From: Kitasatospora viridis
Lineage (GTDB): Bacteria > Actinomycetota > Actinomycetes > Streptomycetales > Streptomycetaceae
Direction of reading: 5' to 3'
DNA: 64,000 nt
NCBI RefSeq assembly: GCF_007829815.1
Contig: NZ_VIWT01000003.1
Location: 434,001-498,000 of the forward strand
The notes beneath the pieces were generated by a model that did not search any database, was not told the DNA's origin, and saw nothing but the letters and a program-made list of their open reading frames with translations. Both the position numbers and the translations under genes were made by a program. Within the stretch, counting starts at the first letter, position 1. Each line of letters opens with the position of its first letter. Shown in pieces: positions 1-8,883 of the stretch.

Positions 1-770
1 CGCTTGGGTGCTTGCAGGGTGCCGGCCTGGACGAAGACGTCGACCAGTTCGTCGTGCAGGGTGCGGATGGTCTTGACGTCGGGCGCGTAGTTGGGCGGGG
101 CGACCACCACCCAGGCGGGTTCCACGGTCAGCCGCCGGCTGCCGATCGAGACGGTGGCGGTGACCGGGCCGTCGGCGGTGTCGTCGCACCAGCCGTCGTT
201 GTTGCCGAAGGAGACCAGGTTGTCGCCGTGCGGGTTGCGGGAGGTGCCGGCGCCGCCGAGCACCACCAGGTGGCCGTCCTGGTCGGTGTGCATCGCGCCG
301 AGCGGGACGGGGGTGCCGAGGAAGCTGCCGCCGGTGAACTCGACCGGGGTGCGGTCGGTGGCGTTGATGCTCTTGGGCCCCGGGTCGATGATCAGACTGG
401 CGCGGTCGGTGATCTTGGCGTTGCGCTGCGGGACCTGGACGTCCTTCATGTCCGGGATGTCATTGGGCAGTCGGAACTCGTACCAGGCCGCCTTGGTGTT
501 GGCCAGGTGCACCTGCCACTCGATCGCGGTGTCCGGGTCGCCGGGCGTCAGCTCGCGGACGGCGCGGCCGTCGGCGTCGTAGCCGTAGATCCGGAACCGG
601 GCCGCCTGGCGCTTCACCGCGCCCTGCTCGTCCTTGTAGAAGCCGGGGGCCTCGGCGGGCGGCTCGGGCACTTCGGGGCCGTAGAACCAGCCGTCCGGCC
701 GGGTGCTGTTCCCGACCCGGGCGATGCCGATCGCGGGATGGATCCGGGCGTAGGCGATCTCGTCGCTCAA
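1..770 (-). CDS. LodA/GoxA-like CTQ-dependent oxidase, N-terminal part
   Basis: The left window edge cuts this gene, so only about 256 N-terminal residues are visible. After the start comes the motif RIHPAIGIARVGNS, then GWFYGPEVPE, which is the hallmark N-terminus of L-lysine 6-oxidase (LodA) and glycine oxidase (GoxA). These enzymes use a cysteine tryptophylquinone cofactor made from their own residues by a partner flavoprotein (LodB/GoxB). The cofactor residues and any LodB-like partner would lie to the left and are not visible. I chose a TTG start at 768-770 because AGGAAGG lies about 8 nt upstream and the conserved motif begins almost at once. Seen: the motif. Inferred: amine oxidase function. 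Confidence 0.75.
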   Translation of the reverse strand, partial: MSDEIAYARIHPAIGIARVGNSTRPDGWFYGPEVPEPPAEAPGFYKDEQGAVKRQAARFRIYGYDADGRAVRELTPGDPDTAIEWQVHLANTKAAWYEFRLPNDIPDMKDVQVPQRNAKITDRASLIIDPGPKSINATDRTPVEFTGGSFLGTPVPLGAMHTDQDGHLVVLGGAGTSRNPHGDNLVSFGNNDGWCDDTADGPVTATVSIGSRRLTVEPAWVVVAPPNYAPDVKTIRTLHDELVDVFVQAGTLQAPK

Positions 771-929
771 GGGGCAGGCCTTCCTGGGACGGAGTACTCG
801 TCGGGATCATCGGCAGACGAACCATCGGAGCACAGGGCGCATCGGAGTGCGCCGGGGGCGCGCCTGGCTGCTGACCACCTGTCAGGCAGGGCCGGGCAGG
901 CGCCGCACGGGTGCCGCACCTGCGGGAGA

Positions 930-975
930 CCCGCACCGCGCCCGCACCACGCCCGCACCGCTCCCGCACCGCGCC
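930..975. repeat. 11-bp tandem repeat upstream of padR
   Basis: About four imperfect copies of CCCGCACCG(C/A)(G/C) lie in a row with a period near 11 bp, close to one DNA helical turn. They sit in the gap between the divergent LodA-like and PadR genes. They may be slippage products or a phased protein-binding array. Confidence 0.6.
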
Positions 976-1011
976 CGTCGCGCGTCAACGGCGCGTCAAT
1001 GCCACTGGACG

Positions 1012-1036
1012 ACATATGCCGGTTGACGATATATGT
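1012..1036. promoter_or_regulatory. Probable PadR operator (ACATAT-N13-ATATGT)
   Basis: A perfect inverted repeat has arms ACATAT (1012-1017) and ATATGT (1031-1036). It is the only AT-rich stretch in the neighbourhood and ends 7 nt before the padR start codon. PadR proteins usually bind AT-rich dyads containing ATGT/ACAT in their own promoters, so autoregulation is likely. Confidence 0.55.
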
Positions 1037-1043
1037 AGGCGTC

Positions 1044-1400
1044 ATGGTCGAACGTTCGTTGCAGGAGCCGACGCTGCTCCTGCTCACCGCACTGGCCGAT
1101 GCCCCGAGGCACGGCTACGCACTGATCCAGGAGGTGGCCGCGATCTCCGACGGGAGGGTGCGGCTGCGCACCGGAACGCTCTACGGCGCCCTGGAACGGC
1201 TGCTCGGACAGGGCCTGATCCGGGTGGCGAGCGAGGAGGTGGTGGACGGCCGGGCCCGTCGCACCTACGCGCTCACCGATCCGGGGCGCGAGGTACTGGC
1301 CGCCGAGGCGGAGCGGCTGCAGGCCGTGGCCGTCGAGGCGAAGCGCCGGCTGACGGCGGGGCACACCGCGCCCCGCCCGCGATTGGGAGGGGCGCACTGA
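1044..1400 (+). CDS. PadR family transcriptional regulator
   Basis: This 118-residue protein fits the short PadR class, with a winged-helix domain and a short C-terminal dimerisation helix. Residues near the start read LLLLTALADAPRHGYALIQ, followed by the wing region RTGTLYGALERLL and RRTYALTDPGREVL, all typical of PadR. The ATG at 1044 follows the dyad directly; longer upstream ORF sequence in the same frame is low-complexity and lacks similarity, so the start is well placed. Its stop overlaps the next ATG by one base (TGATG), so the two genes are translationally coupled. PadR regulators next to small membrane proteins usually repress their own operon until a ligand binds. Confidence 0.9.
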   Translation: MVERSLQEPTLLLLTALADAPRHGYALIQEVAAISDGRVRLRTGTLYGALERLLGQGLIRVASEEVVDGRARRTYALTDPGREVLAAEAERLQAVAVEAKRRLTAGHTAPRPRLGGAH

Positions 1401-2437
1401 TGCGGGGGGAACGCGGACTGCGGCTGGCACTGCGCCTGCACCCGGCGCGGCACCGGCGCGAGTGGGGCGAGGAGATGGCCGCCGTCTTCGCCGACACCAC
1501 GGCGGGGGCGGGGCGCTGGGCGGTCGCGCGGGAGCTGTTCGACCTGGCCGGGCACGGGCTGCGGGCCCGCACCGGACTCGGTTCGGCCGGGCGGCCGGCC
1601 AAACTCGCGGCGCTGGCCGCGCCGTTCGCGGTCGGGGCGCTCGGCGGGTTCGCGCTCTTCGCGCTGGCCGAGTCGCTGCTCTGGCCGCTGCTGCACGGCT
1701 ATCCGCCGAGCTGGCGGATGCTGCTGCCGCCCGCCGACCCGTTCGTGGATCGGATCAGCCAGGTGATCCAGACGCTCGGCCGGTCGTCACCGCCGCTCTT
1801 CGTGGCCGCGCTGGTCGCGGCGCTGTGCGGCCGCTGGTCGGCCGCCCGGGTACTGGCACCGCTGGCGACGGCGCTGATGATCGCCGGCGACCTCACGACG
1901 GAGCTGTCGCGCAGTCACTCGACCACGTTCACCGTGCTGCGCGGCCTGGTCGCGATCCTGCTGGTGATGAGCCCGCAGATGTTCTGGGGGACGCTGGTCC
2001 TCGTCGCGCCCCGGGACCTGCTCGGTCCGCCACTGCGGGGCGGCGGCGTCCGGGCCTGGCTGATGGGCGGGGTCTTCGCGCTCGGCATGGCGACCGGCGG
2101 GCCGGTTCTCTCCGGCGCGATATGGGGCAACCGGATCTTGAAGTCGTGGCCCGCCCTCCCGAGCGCGATGACGCTGCTGCAGGCGTGCGCCGCCTGTGCC
2201 CTGGCGCTGCTGCTGGTCGCCCCGCTCGCGCTGCGGCGCGGATGGCTCGGCCCGGCCGCGGCCGCGCTCGCGGGGTTGCCGTTCGCGACGCTGGACCTGT
2301 TGATCCTGGCGCTCGGCCGGACCTCCGACGCCGGCACGGTCGTCCTGGCCGCACTGGGGGTCGGCGCGGTGGGCGCGGTGGCCGTGCTGCGGCGGTCGAA
2401 GAGCGGGTCGAAGGGCGGCCGGACCGCCGCCGAGTGA
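1400..2437 (+). CDS. Integral membrane protein coupled to PadR
   Basis: This 345-residue protein starts at an ATG inside the padR stop codon. A soluble N-terminal part of about 70 residues (including RLHPARHRREWGEEM) resembles the amphipathic leader often seen in membrane proteins encoded behind PadR regulators. After it I count roughly seven hydrophobic segments, for example around residues 75-95, 135-155, 180-205, 220-245 and 265-335. There are no ATPase or catalytic motifs, and I cannot assign a substrate. A strong terminator follows, so the operon consists of just these two genes. Confidence 0.8.
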   Translation: MRGERGLRLALRLHPARHRREWGEEMAAVFADTTAGAGRWAVARELFDLAGHGLRARTGLGSAGRPAKLAALAAPFAVGALGGFALFALAESLLWPLLHGYPPSWRMLLPPADPFVDRISQVIQTLGRSSPPLFVAALVAALCGRWSAARVLAPLATALMIAGDLTTELSRSHSTTFTVLRGLVAILLVMSPQMFWGTLVLVAPRDLLGPPLRGGGVRAWLMGGVFALGMATGGPVLSGAIWGNRILKSWPALPSAMTLLQACAACALALLLVAPLALRRGWLGPAAAALAGLPFATLDLLILALGRTSDAGTVVLAALGVGAVGAVAVLRRSKSGSKGGRTAAE

Positions 2438-2459
2438 GCTGACTGCGGGTCAGCAGGGA

Positions 2460-2498
2460 AGCCCGGGAGGTGCGATGCACCTCCCGGGCTCTGTTTTT
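2460..2498 (+). terminator. Rho-independent terminator of the padR operon
   Basis: A perfect 14-bp stem (2460-2473 with 2477-2490) with a 3-nt loop is followed by CTGTTTTT. This is a textbook intrinsic terminator, with a T-tract unusual for this genome. It also argues against starting the next gene upstream of 2500. Confidence 0.9.
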
Positions 2499-2586
2499 GG
2501 GCGTTGGCGTTGAGTCTTGTGTAATTTTGTTCGACTCCGTTATAACTGACCCGTCGATTCCCCCCACTTCAGCCGGAGAAGCACCG

Positions 2587-3438
2587 ATGGGCCTGAGCTC
2601 CGCCACCAGTCCCGGCCGCGCGGGCACCCCGAACCAGGACCTGGTGATCACCGCTCCCGACCTCGTCGTCCTGCTCGACGGGGCCGGCGGCCCGAGCGAG
2701 GACGGCGGCGGCTGCCTGCACGGGGTGCGCTGGTACGTCCGGCAGCTGGGCAGCCGGCTGAGCGCCGCGCTGCTCACCAGGCCGGACCCGATCGCCACCG
2801 TGCTGGCCGAGGCGATCACCGAGGTCGCGGGCCTGCACCGGACCAGCTGCGACCTGCTCCACCCCGGCACGCCCTCCTCGACCGTCGCGGTGGTCCGCCG
2901 GCGGGCCGAGCACCTGGAGTACCTGGCGCTGCACGACTCCACCATCGTGCTGGCCGGCCCGGCGGACTGCCGGACCGTCAGCGACCGCCGGGTGCAGCGG
3001 ATCCCGGCCCTGCGGGAGCTGTGGCAGCGGATGGCCCGGCACGCCGTCGGCACCGCCGGCCACACCGCCGCCCGGCGCGCCTACATCGCCGAGGAGCTCC
3101 CCCACCGCAACACGCCCGGCGGCTACTGGGTGGCCGGGGCCGACCCGCGCTGCGCCGAACAGGCCGTCAGCGGCACCGTCCCGCTGGCCGGCCTGCGCTC
3201 GGTCTCGCTCGCCAGCGACGGCGTGGCCGACTACGTAGACGCGCCCCCAGCCTTCGGCCGGGAGGTGCCCCCAACCGGGCTCACCGACTGGCCCGGCGCG
3301 GTGGGCCTGCTCGACCGGCACGGCCCGGAGGCGCTGATCCGCAAGGTCCGCAGCGCCGAGGAGCTCGACCCGCTGGGCCGCCGCTGGCCCCGGTTCAAGA
3401 AGCACGACGACGCGACCGTCGCGCACTGGCGGCTCTGA
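2587..3438 (+). CDS. PP2C-like protein phosphatase domain protein
   Basis: The 283-residue protein has the layout of a PP2C-fold phosphatase domain: GRAGTPNQD near the start (position of the RxGxxNQD-type motif), LLDGAGG where PP2C enzymes carry the first metal-binding DGxGG, SSTVAVVR in the core, LASDGVADY for the LxSDG motif, and KKHDDATVAHWRL at the C-terminus (the DDxT metal-binding motif). Phosphatases of this type act on phospho-Ser/Thr; the target is unknown. The ATG at 2587 has GGAGAAG upstream. An in-frame GTG-like start at 2470 lies inside the preceding terminator and is unlikely. Confidence 0.7.
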   Translation: MGLSSATSPGRAGTPNQDLVITAPDLVVLLDGAGGPSEDGGGCLHGVRWYVRQLGSRLSAALLTRPDPIATVLAEAITEVAGLHRTSCDLLHPGTPSSTVAVVRRRAEHLEYLALHDSTIVLAGPADCRTVSDRRVQRIPALRELWQRMARHAVGTAGHTAARRAYIAEELPHRNTPGGYWVAGADPRCAEQAVSGTVPLAGLRSVSLASDGVADYVDAPPAFGREVPPTGLTDWPGAVGLLDRHGPEALIRKVRSAEELDPLGRRWPRFKKHDDATVAHWRL

Positions 3439-3695
3439 GCCGACCCCGACCCCGGCGGCTTCTCCCGCCGGTCACGACCCGGCGGCCGCGCCCTGGTGCC
3501 CGGCCCGCGCGCGTGGCACCGTCGACGCATGGGCCTGGGCGCCGCCGGACTGACGGCTGGTCAGCCGTGAAGCCGCCGTGCGCGGTCCACGGCGGTCCGG
3601 TGGACCCCGGTTCCGAGGTGGCACCACGGGCCGGACGGGACTTGACGGCGCATGTACGCGGAGCGAAGGTGAGCAGCAGAATCTGACATGTTACG

Positions 3696-3759
3696 TGTGC
3701 TATTGCACAAGCGGCGGCCCGCCCGGCGCCACCGGACGGGTGGGCCCGGGCGGGCCGCC
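3696..3759 (+). promoter_or_regulatory. Operator-like repeat and leader hairpin before lysR
   Basis: The 338-bp gap 3439-3776 has no convincing gene. Near its end lies TGTGC-TATT-GCACA (3696-3709), a perfect dyad suitable as a LysR-type box. It is followed by a perfect 14-bp hairpin (3713-3726 with 3746-3759) that ends 17 nt before the start codon, with the ribosome binding site GGGAGGGG just outside it. The hairpin has no T-tract, so a translational or mRNA-stability role seems more likely than termination. Confidence 0.5.
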
Positions 3760-3776
3760 GTGCAAGGGAGGGGCCC

Positions 3777-4733
3777 ATGGAATTGGAGCTTCGGCACCTG
3801 AGGGTGCTCTGCACGATCGCCGACACCGGGAGCGTCGGCCGGGCCGCCGCGATCCTCGGCGCTTCGCAACCGGCCACCAGTACCCAACTGCGACGGATCG
3901 AGCACCACCTGGGAGCACCACTGTTCGAACGGACCGCCTCGGGCGTGGCACCGACCTGCTACGGCGTCGAGGTGCTGGCCGCCGCCCGGGACGTGCTGGC
4001 CCGGGCCGACGTGCTCGGGCGCCGGACCGCCGAGGAGGCCCAGGGCCACCGGGAGCTGCGGCTGGCCGCGACCAACTCACCGATCCTGCCGGGCCTGCTG
4101 ACCCGGGCCAGGCACCAGCAACCGGATCTCCAGTTCACCGTGAGCACGGTCTACCGCTCCTCGGAGATCGTCGAGTTGCTGGAGGGCGGCGAGATCGACG
4201 CCGCGCTCGCGGTGGACTACCCGGGCCAGGAGTTGCAGCACTCGGCGGCGCTCGCGCACCGCGGCATCGTCACCGAGCCGTCCTTCGTCACCCTGCCGGC
4301 CGGGCACCGGCTGCGGCACCGCACCGAGGTGGCGCTGGCCGACCTGGCGGGCGAGGCCTGGTTCCTGACGCCGGACGACGGGGCGGGCTGGCCCGGCGTC
4401 TTCTACGGCGCCTGCGCGGCAGCGGGGTTCTCGCCCGTGACCGTGCACGAGTTCCTCGGCGGCCGGCTGGAGCTGCAGGAGATGATCGCGGCCGGGCTCG
4501 GCATCTCGCCGGTCCAGGCCACCAGCCGACCACTCACCGAGGTGGTGATCAAACCGCTGATGGGCAGCCCGGTCTGGACCCGGTACCTGCTCGTCTGGCG
4601 CCCGGCGGCGGTCAGCGGGGACGTGGTGGAGACGCTGTTCGGCGCCGCCACCGCCGCCTACCGGGACCTGATCGCCGAGTCCGCGCACTTCCAGACCTGG
4701 GCATCCCGGACCTACCGGGCCGCCCGCCCGTGA
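3777..4733 (+). CDS. LysR family transcriptional regulator
   Basis: At 318 residues it has the normal LysR length. The N-terminal winged helix-turn-helix spans about residues 3-62 (LRHLRVLCTIADTGSVGRAA, then SQPATSTQLRRIEHHLGAPLFER), followed by a substrate-binding domain with features such as RELRLAATNS and FLGGRLELQEMIAAGLGISP. The neighbours point in the same direction or away without an obvious target operon, so the effector cannot be guessed. The secreted collagenase downstream is separated by its own 170-bp promoter region; regulation of it by this protein is possible but unproven. Confidence 0.9.
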   Translation: MELELRHLRVLCTIADTGSVGRAAAILGASQPATSTQLRRIEHHLGAPLFERTASGVAPTCYGVEVLAAARDVLARADVLGRRTAEEAQGHRELRLAATNSPILPGLLTRARHQQPDLQFTVSTVYRSSEIVELLEGGEIDAALAVDYPGQELQHSAALAHRGIVTEPSFVTLPAGHRLRHRTEVALADLAGEAWFLTPDDGAGWPGVFYGACAAAGFSPVTVHEFLGGRLELQEMIAAGLGISPVQATSRPLTEVVIKPLMGSPVWTRYLLVWRPAAVSGDVVETLFGAATAAYRDLIAESAHFQTWASRTYRAARP

Positions 4734-4788
4734 CGCCGTCGGTCGACCACGACCCCGCCATCGCACGGTGTTATGGCGGCTCTCATCT

Positions 4789-4809
4789 ATGTCATATGAC
4801 CTGTGACAT
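4789..4809. promoter_or_regulatory. Overlapping dyads upstream of the collagenase
   Basis: ATGTCA-N9-TGACAT spans 4789-4809 and contains the perfect palindrome GTCATATGAC (4791-4800). It lies about 95 bp before the collagenase start, in an AT-richer stretch that probably holds the promoter. Its length and symmetry suit an operator for a dimeric regulator. Confidence 0.45.
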
Positions 4810-4903
4810 TGTTCTGACTGTCAGTCGATGACAGGATTCACGTCAAATCCCCCCAGCCTCGCCTGATGCTCAGTGAGCTCCCCCCACAGGAGAAGGACCA
4901 GCA

Positions 4904-7447
4904 GTGCGCCTGCGTATACCCGTTCCCACCCTGATGGCCGGCCTCGTCGCCGGGTGCGCCACCGCGGCCACCCTGCTGCCGGCCCCCGCGTTCGCCGCGG
5001 CCCAGTCCGCCACCGGCGACAAGCCGGCGGCCGCCTCCTCCCCCGTCGTGCCGCAGTCGCCGGTCGTCCCGGGCGCCGAGCAGCCCGGCACCGCCGCCGC
5101 CCCGCTGTCGGCCGCCGAGCTGACCCGGGCCCAGATGACCCAACCGGTCGGCACCGCGCAGCGCCTGACGCAGCGTCCGACCGGCAAGCCCGCCGCCTCG
5201 GCCAACACCAGGACCGCCACCGCCCAGAGCTGCACGCCCGCCGACTTCGGCAGCCGCAGCGGCAGCGACCTGGTCTCCTTCATCCAGGGCTCGACCACCG
5301 ACTGCGTGGGCGGCCTGGTCAACGTCACCGGCAGCGACGCGAGCAGCATCTTCAAGGAATCCCAGATGCTGACCGTCGCCAAGGCCTTCGCCCAGCAGGC
5401 CCACCACTACGACGGCACGAACTCCTCGAACATCTGGCAGTTGGCGGTCTTCCTTCAGGCCGGCTACCAGGTGCAGTCCGCCAACGCCGCCACGGTGGGC
5501 GGTTACGACGCGGCGCTGACCGCGGCCGTGCAGGGCGGGCTGGACGCGTTCTTCGGCTCCAAGCACTGGACGGACGTCACCGACGCCAACGGCGCGGTGC
5601 TCTCCGACGTGCTGGTCCTGACCAACAGCGCCAACCTGCAAGCCCGTTACCTGGACGTCTACAACCGGGTGCTGACCGGCTACAACGCCTCGTGGAACGC
5701 CTCGCCGAAGATGGTGGCCGCGGTCGACGCGGTGCTGTCCGCCCCGCTCTGGCTCGGCAACGCCAACACCGCCTTCACCAGCGCGATCGCCGCCCACCCG
5801 CAGCTGATCAAGAACCTGGCCGCCTTCGTGCTCGGGCACCGGGACCTGCTCGGCACCGCCAACTCCGGCCTGGAGCTGGACGCCGGGAACGCGCTGGCCC
5901 GGATGGCCGGCGACGGTCCGGCCGTCGAGGCGCTGGTCAAGCCGCAGTTGAAGGCCGCCCTGGACGCCGTCACCGTCACCGGGCCGACCGGGCCGCTCTA
6001 CGTGCACCTGGCCTGGAACGCCGACAACTACGACAACGCGCAGTGCGGCTACTACGGCACCTGCGACCTGCCCGCCAAGCTGACCACCGCCGTGCTGCCG
6101 CACCAACTGGTCTGCGACAACCGCACCCTGGAGGGCGAGTCGCTCTCGGCGGCCGACCTGCAGGCGGTCTGCACCAGCCTGCGCGGCGAGGACACCTTCT
6201 TCCACAACCTGGTCAAGGACAACGGCCCGGTCAACCCGTACGGCAAGACCATCACGCTGGCGGTCTTCTCCAACGCCACCGACTACCAGAACTACTCCTG
6301 GGCGATCTTCGGCAACGACACCAACAACGGTGGCGAGACCGTGATGGACCCGACCGACCCGACCAACCAGCCCGTGTCGGTGATGTACCAGAAGTCGTGG
6401 AACGACAGCTTCCCGGCGAACGTGTGGAACCTCAACCACGAGTACACCCACTACCTCGACGGCATCTACGACATGAAGGGCAACTTCGGCACCGAGATCT
6501 CGGTGCCGGACATCTGGTGGATCGAGGGCGTCGCCGAGTACGAGTCCTACACCTACCGCGGCCTGACCGACACCCAGGCGATGGGCGAGGCGGCCAAGCA
6601 CACCTACAAGCTCAGCACCATCTTCCAGAACACCTACGACAACTCGGACTCGATCCGGACCTACCCCTGGGGCTACCTGGCGGTGCGGTACATGTTCGAG
6701 AAGCACCCGGACGTGATCCAGAGCATGCTGGGCCACTTCCGCACCGGTGACTACACCGGCGGCTACGCCGTCTACAACTCGATCGGCACCGCCTACGACG
6801 CCGACTTCGACGCCTGGCTCAACGCCTGCGCCGCCGGCGCCTGCTACGCGGACGGCCCGACCGCGCTCTTCACCAGCACCGTGAACGGCGCGACCGTCAG
6901 CCTGACCGACACCTCGGTGCTGCACGACTCCACCTCGCCGATCACCAAGTGGCACTGGACCTTCGGCGACGGCACCTCCTCCGACGAGCGGAACCCGAGC
7001 CACACCTACGCCGCCGCCGGCACCTACACCGTCGCGGAGACCGTGACCGACGCCAACGGCAAGAGCGACAGCACCCCGACCTCGGTCACCGTCACCACCG
7101 GCGCCGGCACCACGCTGCCGACCTGCACCGACCCGCGCACCGACGCGCTCGGGCAGAACTGCGCCCGCCCGAACCAGTCCGCCACCGCCGGCAACATCGA
7201 CTACCTGTACGTCTACCTGCCCGCCGGCACCAGCACCCTGAAGGTCAGCACCTCCGGCGGCACCGGCAGCGCGTTCCTGTACTACGACGACAAGACCTGG
7301 GCCTCGCCGAAGACCTTCACGGCCTCCTCGACCAGCCCGGGCACCAGCCAGTCGATCACCGTCACCAACCCGACGGCCGGCTACCGCTACATCAGCCTGT
7401 ATGCCGCCACCGACTTCACCGGCGTGACGGTCAGCACCCAGTTCTGA
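4904..7447 (+). CDS. Secreted M9-type collagenase with PKD and PPC domains
   Basis: The 847-residue precursor begins with a signal peptide (to about residue 31, APAFAAA). A long helical activator-like region follows. The zinc peptidase site is HEYTH (His512, Glu513, His516), and WWIEGVAEYES downstream supplies the third-ligand glutamate (Glu541 or Glu545), as in microbial collagenases of family M9. After residue 650 come a PKD domain (WHWTFGDGTSS and HTYAAAGTYTV) and a C-terminal PPC/collagen-binding-like domain (ending FTGVTVSTQF). The domain order peptidase-PKD-PPC matches secreted gelatinases/collagenases. It would act outside the cell on collagen or gelatin-like protein. The start is GTG with AGGAGAAGG about 9 nt upstream. 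Confidence 0.9.
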   Translation: MRLRIPVPTLMAGLVAGCATAATLLPAPAFAAAQSATGDKPAAASSPVVPQSPVVPGAEQPGTAAAPLSAAELTRAQMTQPVGTAQRLTQRPTGKPAASANTRTATAQSCTPADFGSRSGSDLVSFIQGSTTDCVGGLVNVTGSDASSIFKESQMLTVAKAFAQQAHHYDGTNSSNIWQLAVFLQAGYQVQSANAATVGGYDAALTAAVQGGLDAFFGSKHWTDVTDANGAVLSDVLVLTNSANLQARYLDVYNRVLTGYNASWNASPKMVAAVDAVLSAPLWLGNANTAFTSAIAAHPQLIKNLAAFVLGHRDLLGTANSGLELDAGNALARMAGDGPAVEALVKPQLKAALDAVTVTGPTGPLYVHLAWNADNYDNAQCGYYGTCDLPAKLTTAVLPHQLVCDNRTLEGESLSAADLQAVCTSLRGEDTFFHNLVKDNGPVNPYGKTITLAVFSNATDYQNYSWAIFGNDTNNGGETVMDPTDPTNQPVSVMYQKSWNDSFPANVWNLNHEYTHYLDGIYDMKGNFGTEISVPDIWWIEGVAEYESYTYRGLTDTQAMGEAAKHTYKLSTIFQNTYDNSDSIRTYPWGYLAVRYMFEKHPDVIQSMLGHFRTGDYTGGYAVYNSIGTAYDADFDAWLNACAAGACYADGPTALFTSTVNGATVSLTDTSVLHDSTSPITKWHWTFGDGTSSDERNPSHTYAAAGTYTVAETVTDANGKSDSTPTSVTVTTGAGTTLPTCTDPRTDALGQNCARPNQSATAGNIDYLYVYLPAGTSTLKVSTSGGTGSAFLYYDDKTWASPKTFTASSTSPGTSQSITVTNPTAGYRYISLYAATDFTGVTVSTQF

Positions 7448-7587
7448 AGCGCTTCCTGACGCCCCATCACACTGCCGCCGGGCGACGACCCCTGGTCCGG
7501 AGGCACTGAGTACGGCCCCGTCCTCCGCCTCCCCACCAGTGCGAAGGGCGGGGTCTTCGGGCGTTCGGGGGCGGCGGGTGTTGCGGG

Positions 7588-7619
7588 GCGGCAGGCGTTC
7601 AGGGCGGCAGGCGTTCAGG
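7588..7619. repeat. Two tandem 16-bp copies at the 3' end of the NlpC/P60 gene
   Basis: GCGGCAGGCGTTCAGG occurs twice in a row (7588-7603 and 7604-7619). The second copy contains the stop codon of the leftward NlpC/P60 gene, so the first copy is a duplicated stop-codon region. Confidence 0.7.
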
Positions 7620-8730
7620 GCGCCGGGCGGACGGCGCCGAGCACCGGCATCGCGGCCAGCGGGGCGACCTTGACCACGGCTCCGGTGTGCGGGGCGTTGA
7701 CCATCAGCCCGCCGCCCAGGTACATGCCGACGTGGGTGGCGTCGGGGAAGTAGATGACCAGGTCGCCCGGGCGCAGCGCGTCCAGCGGGACCCGGGGCAG
7801 CACGGCCCACTGGTCCTGGCTGGTGCGCGGGATCGGCACGCCCGCCGCCTCCCAGGCCTTGGAGGTCAGGCCCGAGCAGTCGTAGGAGTCCGGACCGGTG
7901 CCGCCCCACAGGTAGGGCTTGCCGATCTGCGCCATCGCGTAGGTCACCGCGGTGGCGGCGGCCGGGGTGGCCGGCCCGCCGCCGGTGCCGAGCACGCCGG
8001 AGGCGAGCAGCTGGCGCTGCGCCTGGTCGGCCAGGGCGGCCTCGCGGTCGTCGAGTTGGGCCCGCTGCGCGGGGTCCAGGGTGGTCAGCCGGGCCTGCAC
8101 GTCCGCTGCCTGCCGCTCGGCGTCGGTGCGTGCGGCGCGGGCCTGGCCGGCGGCCAGTTCGGCGCCGCTGCGGGCTTGTCGGGCGGTGTCGCGCAGGGCG
8201 GCCAGGGCGGCCCGGCGGTCGCGCACGTCGTGCACCACGTCGGCCTCGGAACGGGAACGTTCCTGCAGGTCGCCGGCCTCGGTGAGGAGCCCGGTGGGGG
8301 CGAAGGAGAGCAGGAACCGGGCGATCCCGGAGAGGCCGCCGCCGCGGTACTCGTCGCCGGCCAGTTGGGCGGCCTCCGCCTCGCTGGCGTCCACCTGTTG
8401 CTGTTCGGCCGCCACCCGGCCGTTCGCCCGGTCCAGTTCGCCCTGCCGGGCCGCGAGTTCGGCGTCCCGCGCGGTGGACTGCTGCTCGGCCTGCTCCTCC
8501 TGGTGGCGCAGGTCCTGGAGCCGGACCAGCAGGGCGGCCACGCCGTCGGTGCGGGCCAGGACCTCGGCGCTGGTCGGCGGCGGGGGCGGGGGCTGGGGGT
8601 CGTCGTCGGGGTCGGCCCGGGCGGACTGTCCCATTGCCAAGGGCAGTAACAGTGCCACCGCGCAGGCCGTCCCCCAGCGTCTGCCGCCCCGATCGCTGCC
8701 CCGTCGTCCGCTGGTCGTCCGCCTGATCAC
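7615..8730 (-). CDS. Secreted NlpC/P60 family peptidoglycan hydrolase
   Basis: This 371-residue protein has a twin-arginine-like N-terminus, a hydrophobic segment, then the cleavage region GQSARADPDD. The middle (about residues 60-240) is a charged Ala/Arg/Gln/Glu-rich coiled coil, as in RipA- and CwlT-like hydrolases, where it keeps the enzyme inhibited or docked. The C-terminal domain has the catalytic cysteine in DSYDCSGLTSKAW, the histidine in DATHVGMYLGGG and a third site near NAPHTGAVV. It should cleave the D-Glu to meso-/LL-DAP bond in peptidoglycan stems. I chose the GTG at 8728-8730 because GGAGG lies 5 nt upstream; the longer ORF start has no such site. Confidence 0.85.
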   Translation of the reverse strand: MIRRTTSGRRGSDRGGRRWGTACAVALLLPLAMGQSARADPDDDPQPPPPPPTSAEVLARTDGVAALLVRLQDLRHQEEQAEQQSTARDAELAARQGELDRANGRVAAEQQQVDASEAEAAQLAGDEYRGGGLSGIARFLLSFAPTGLLTEAGDLQERSRSEADVVHDVRDRRAALAALRDTARQARSGAELAAGQARAARTDAERQAADVQARLTTLDPAQRAQLDDREAALADQAQRQLLASGVLGTGGGPATPAAATAVTYAMAQIGKPYLWGGTGPDSYDCSGLTSKAWEAAGVPIPRTSQDQWAVLPRVPLDALRPGDLVIYFPDATHVGMYLGGGLMVNAPHTGAVVKVAPLAAMPVLGAVRPAP

Positions 8731-8883
8731 TCGGCCTCCACCATCACTCGGCGCCGGGCGGTCCGCCCGGCGGGCACCGCCACAGAATGGCACCACGGGT
8801 ACCCGGCCCCCGGGTTCGCGCACCTGTGCGTCGCCCGCTTCACCCGCTCGGCGCAGGGGCCGGGCACGGTGGCCGACGGTGCG

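Noticed and set aside
2470..2586. Earlier start for the PP2C-like gene at 2470
   Set aside because: It would place the start inside the stem of the preceding intrinsic terminator and add sequence with no similarity; the ATG at 2587 has a good ribosome binding site.
4838..7909. 1023-codon open frame on the minus strand
   Set aside because: It is antisense to the collagenase, which has clear domains. Long antisense frames are usual in very GC-rich DNA, and the product is Val/Gly/Arg-rich without motifs.
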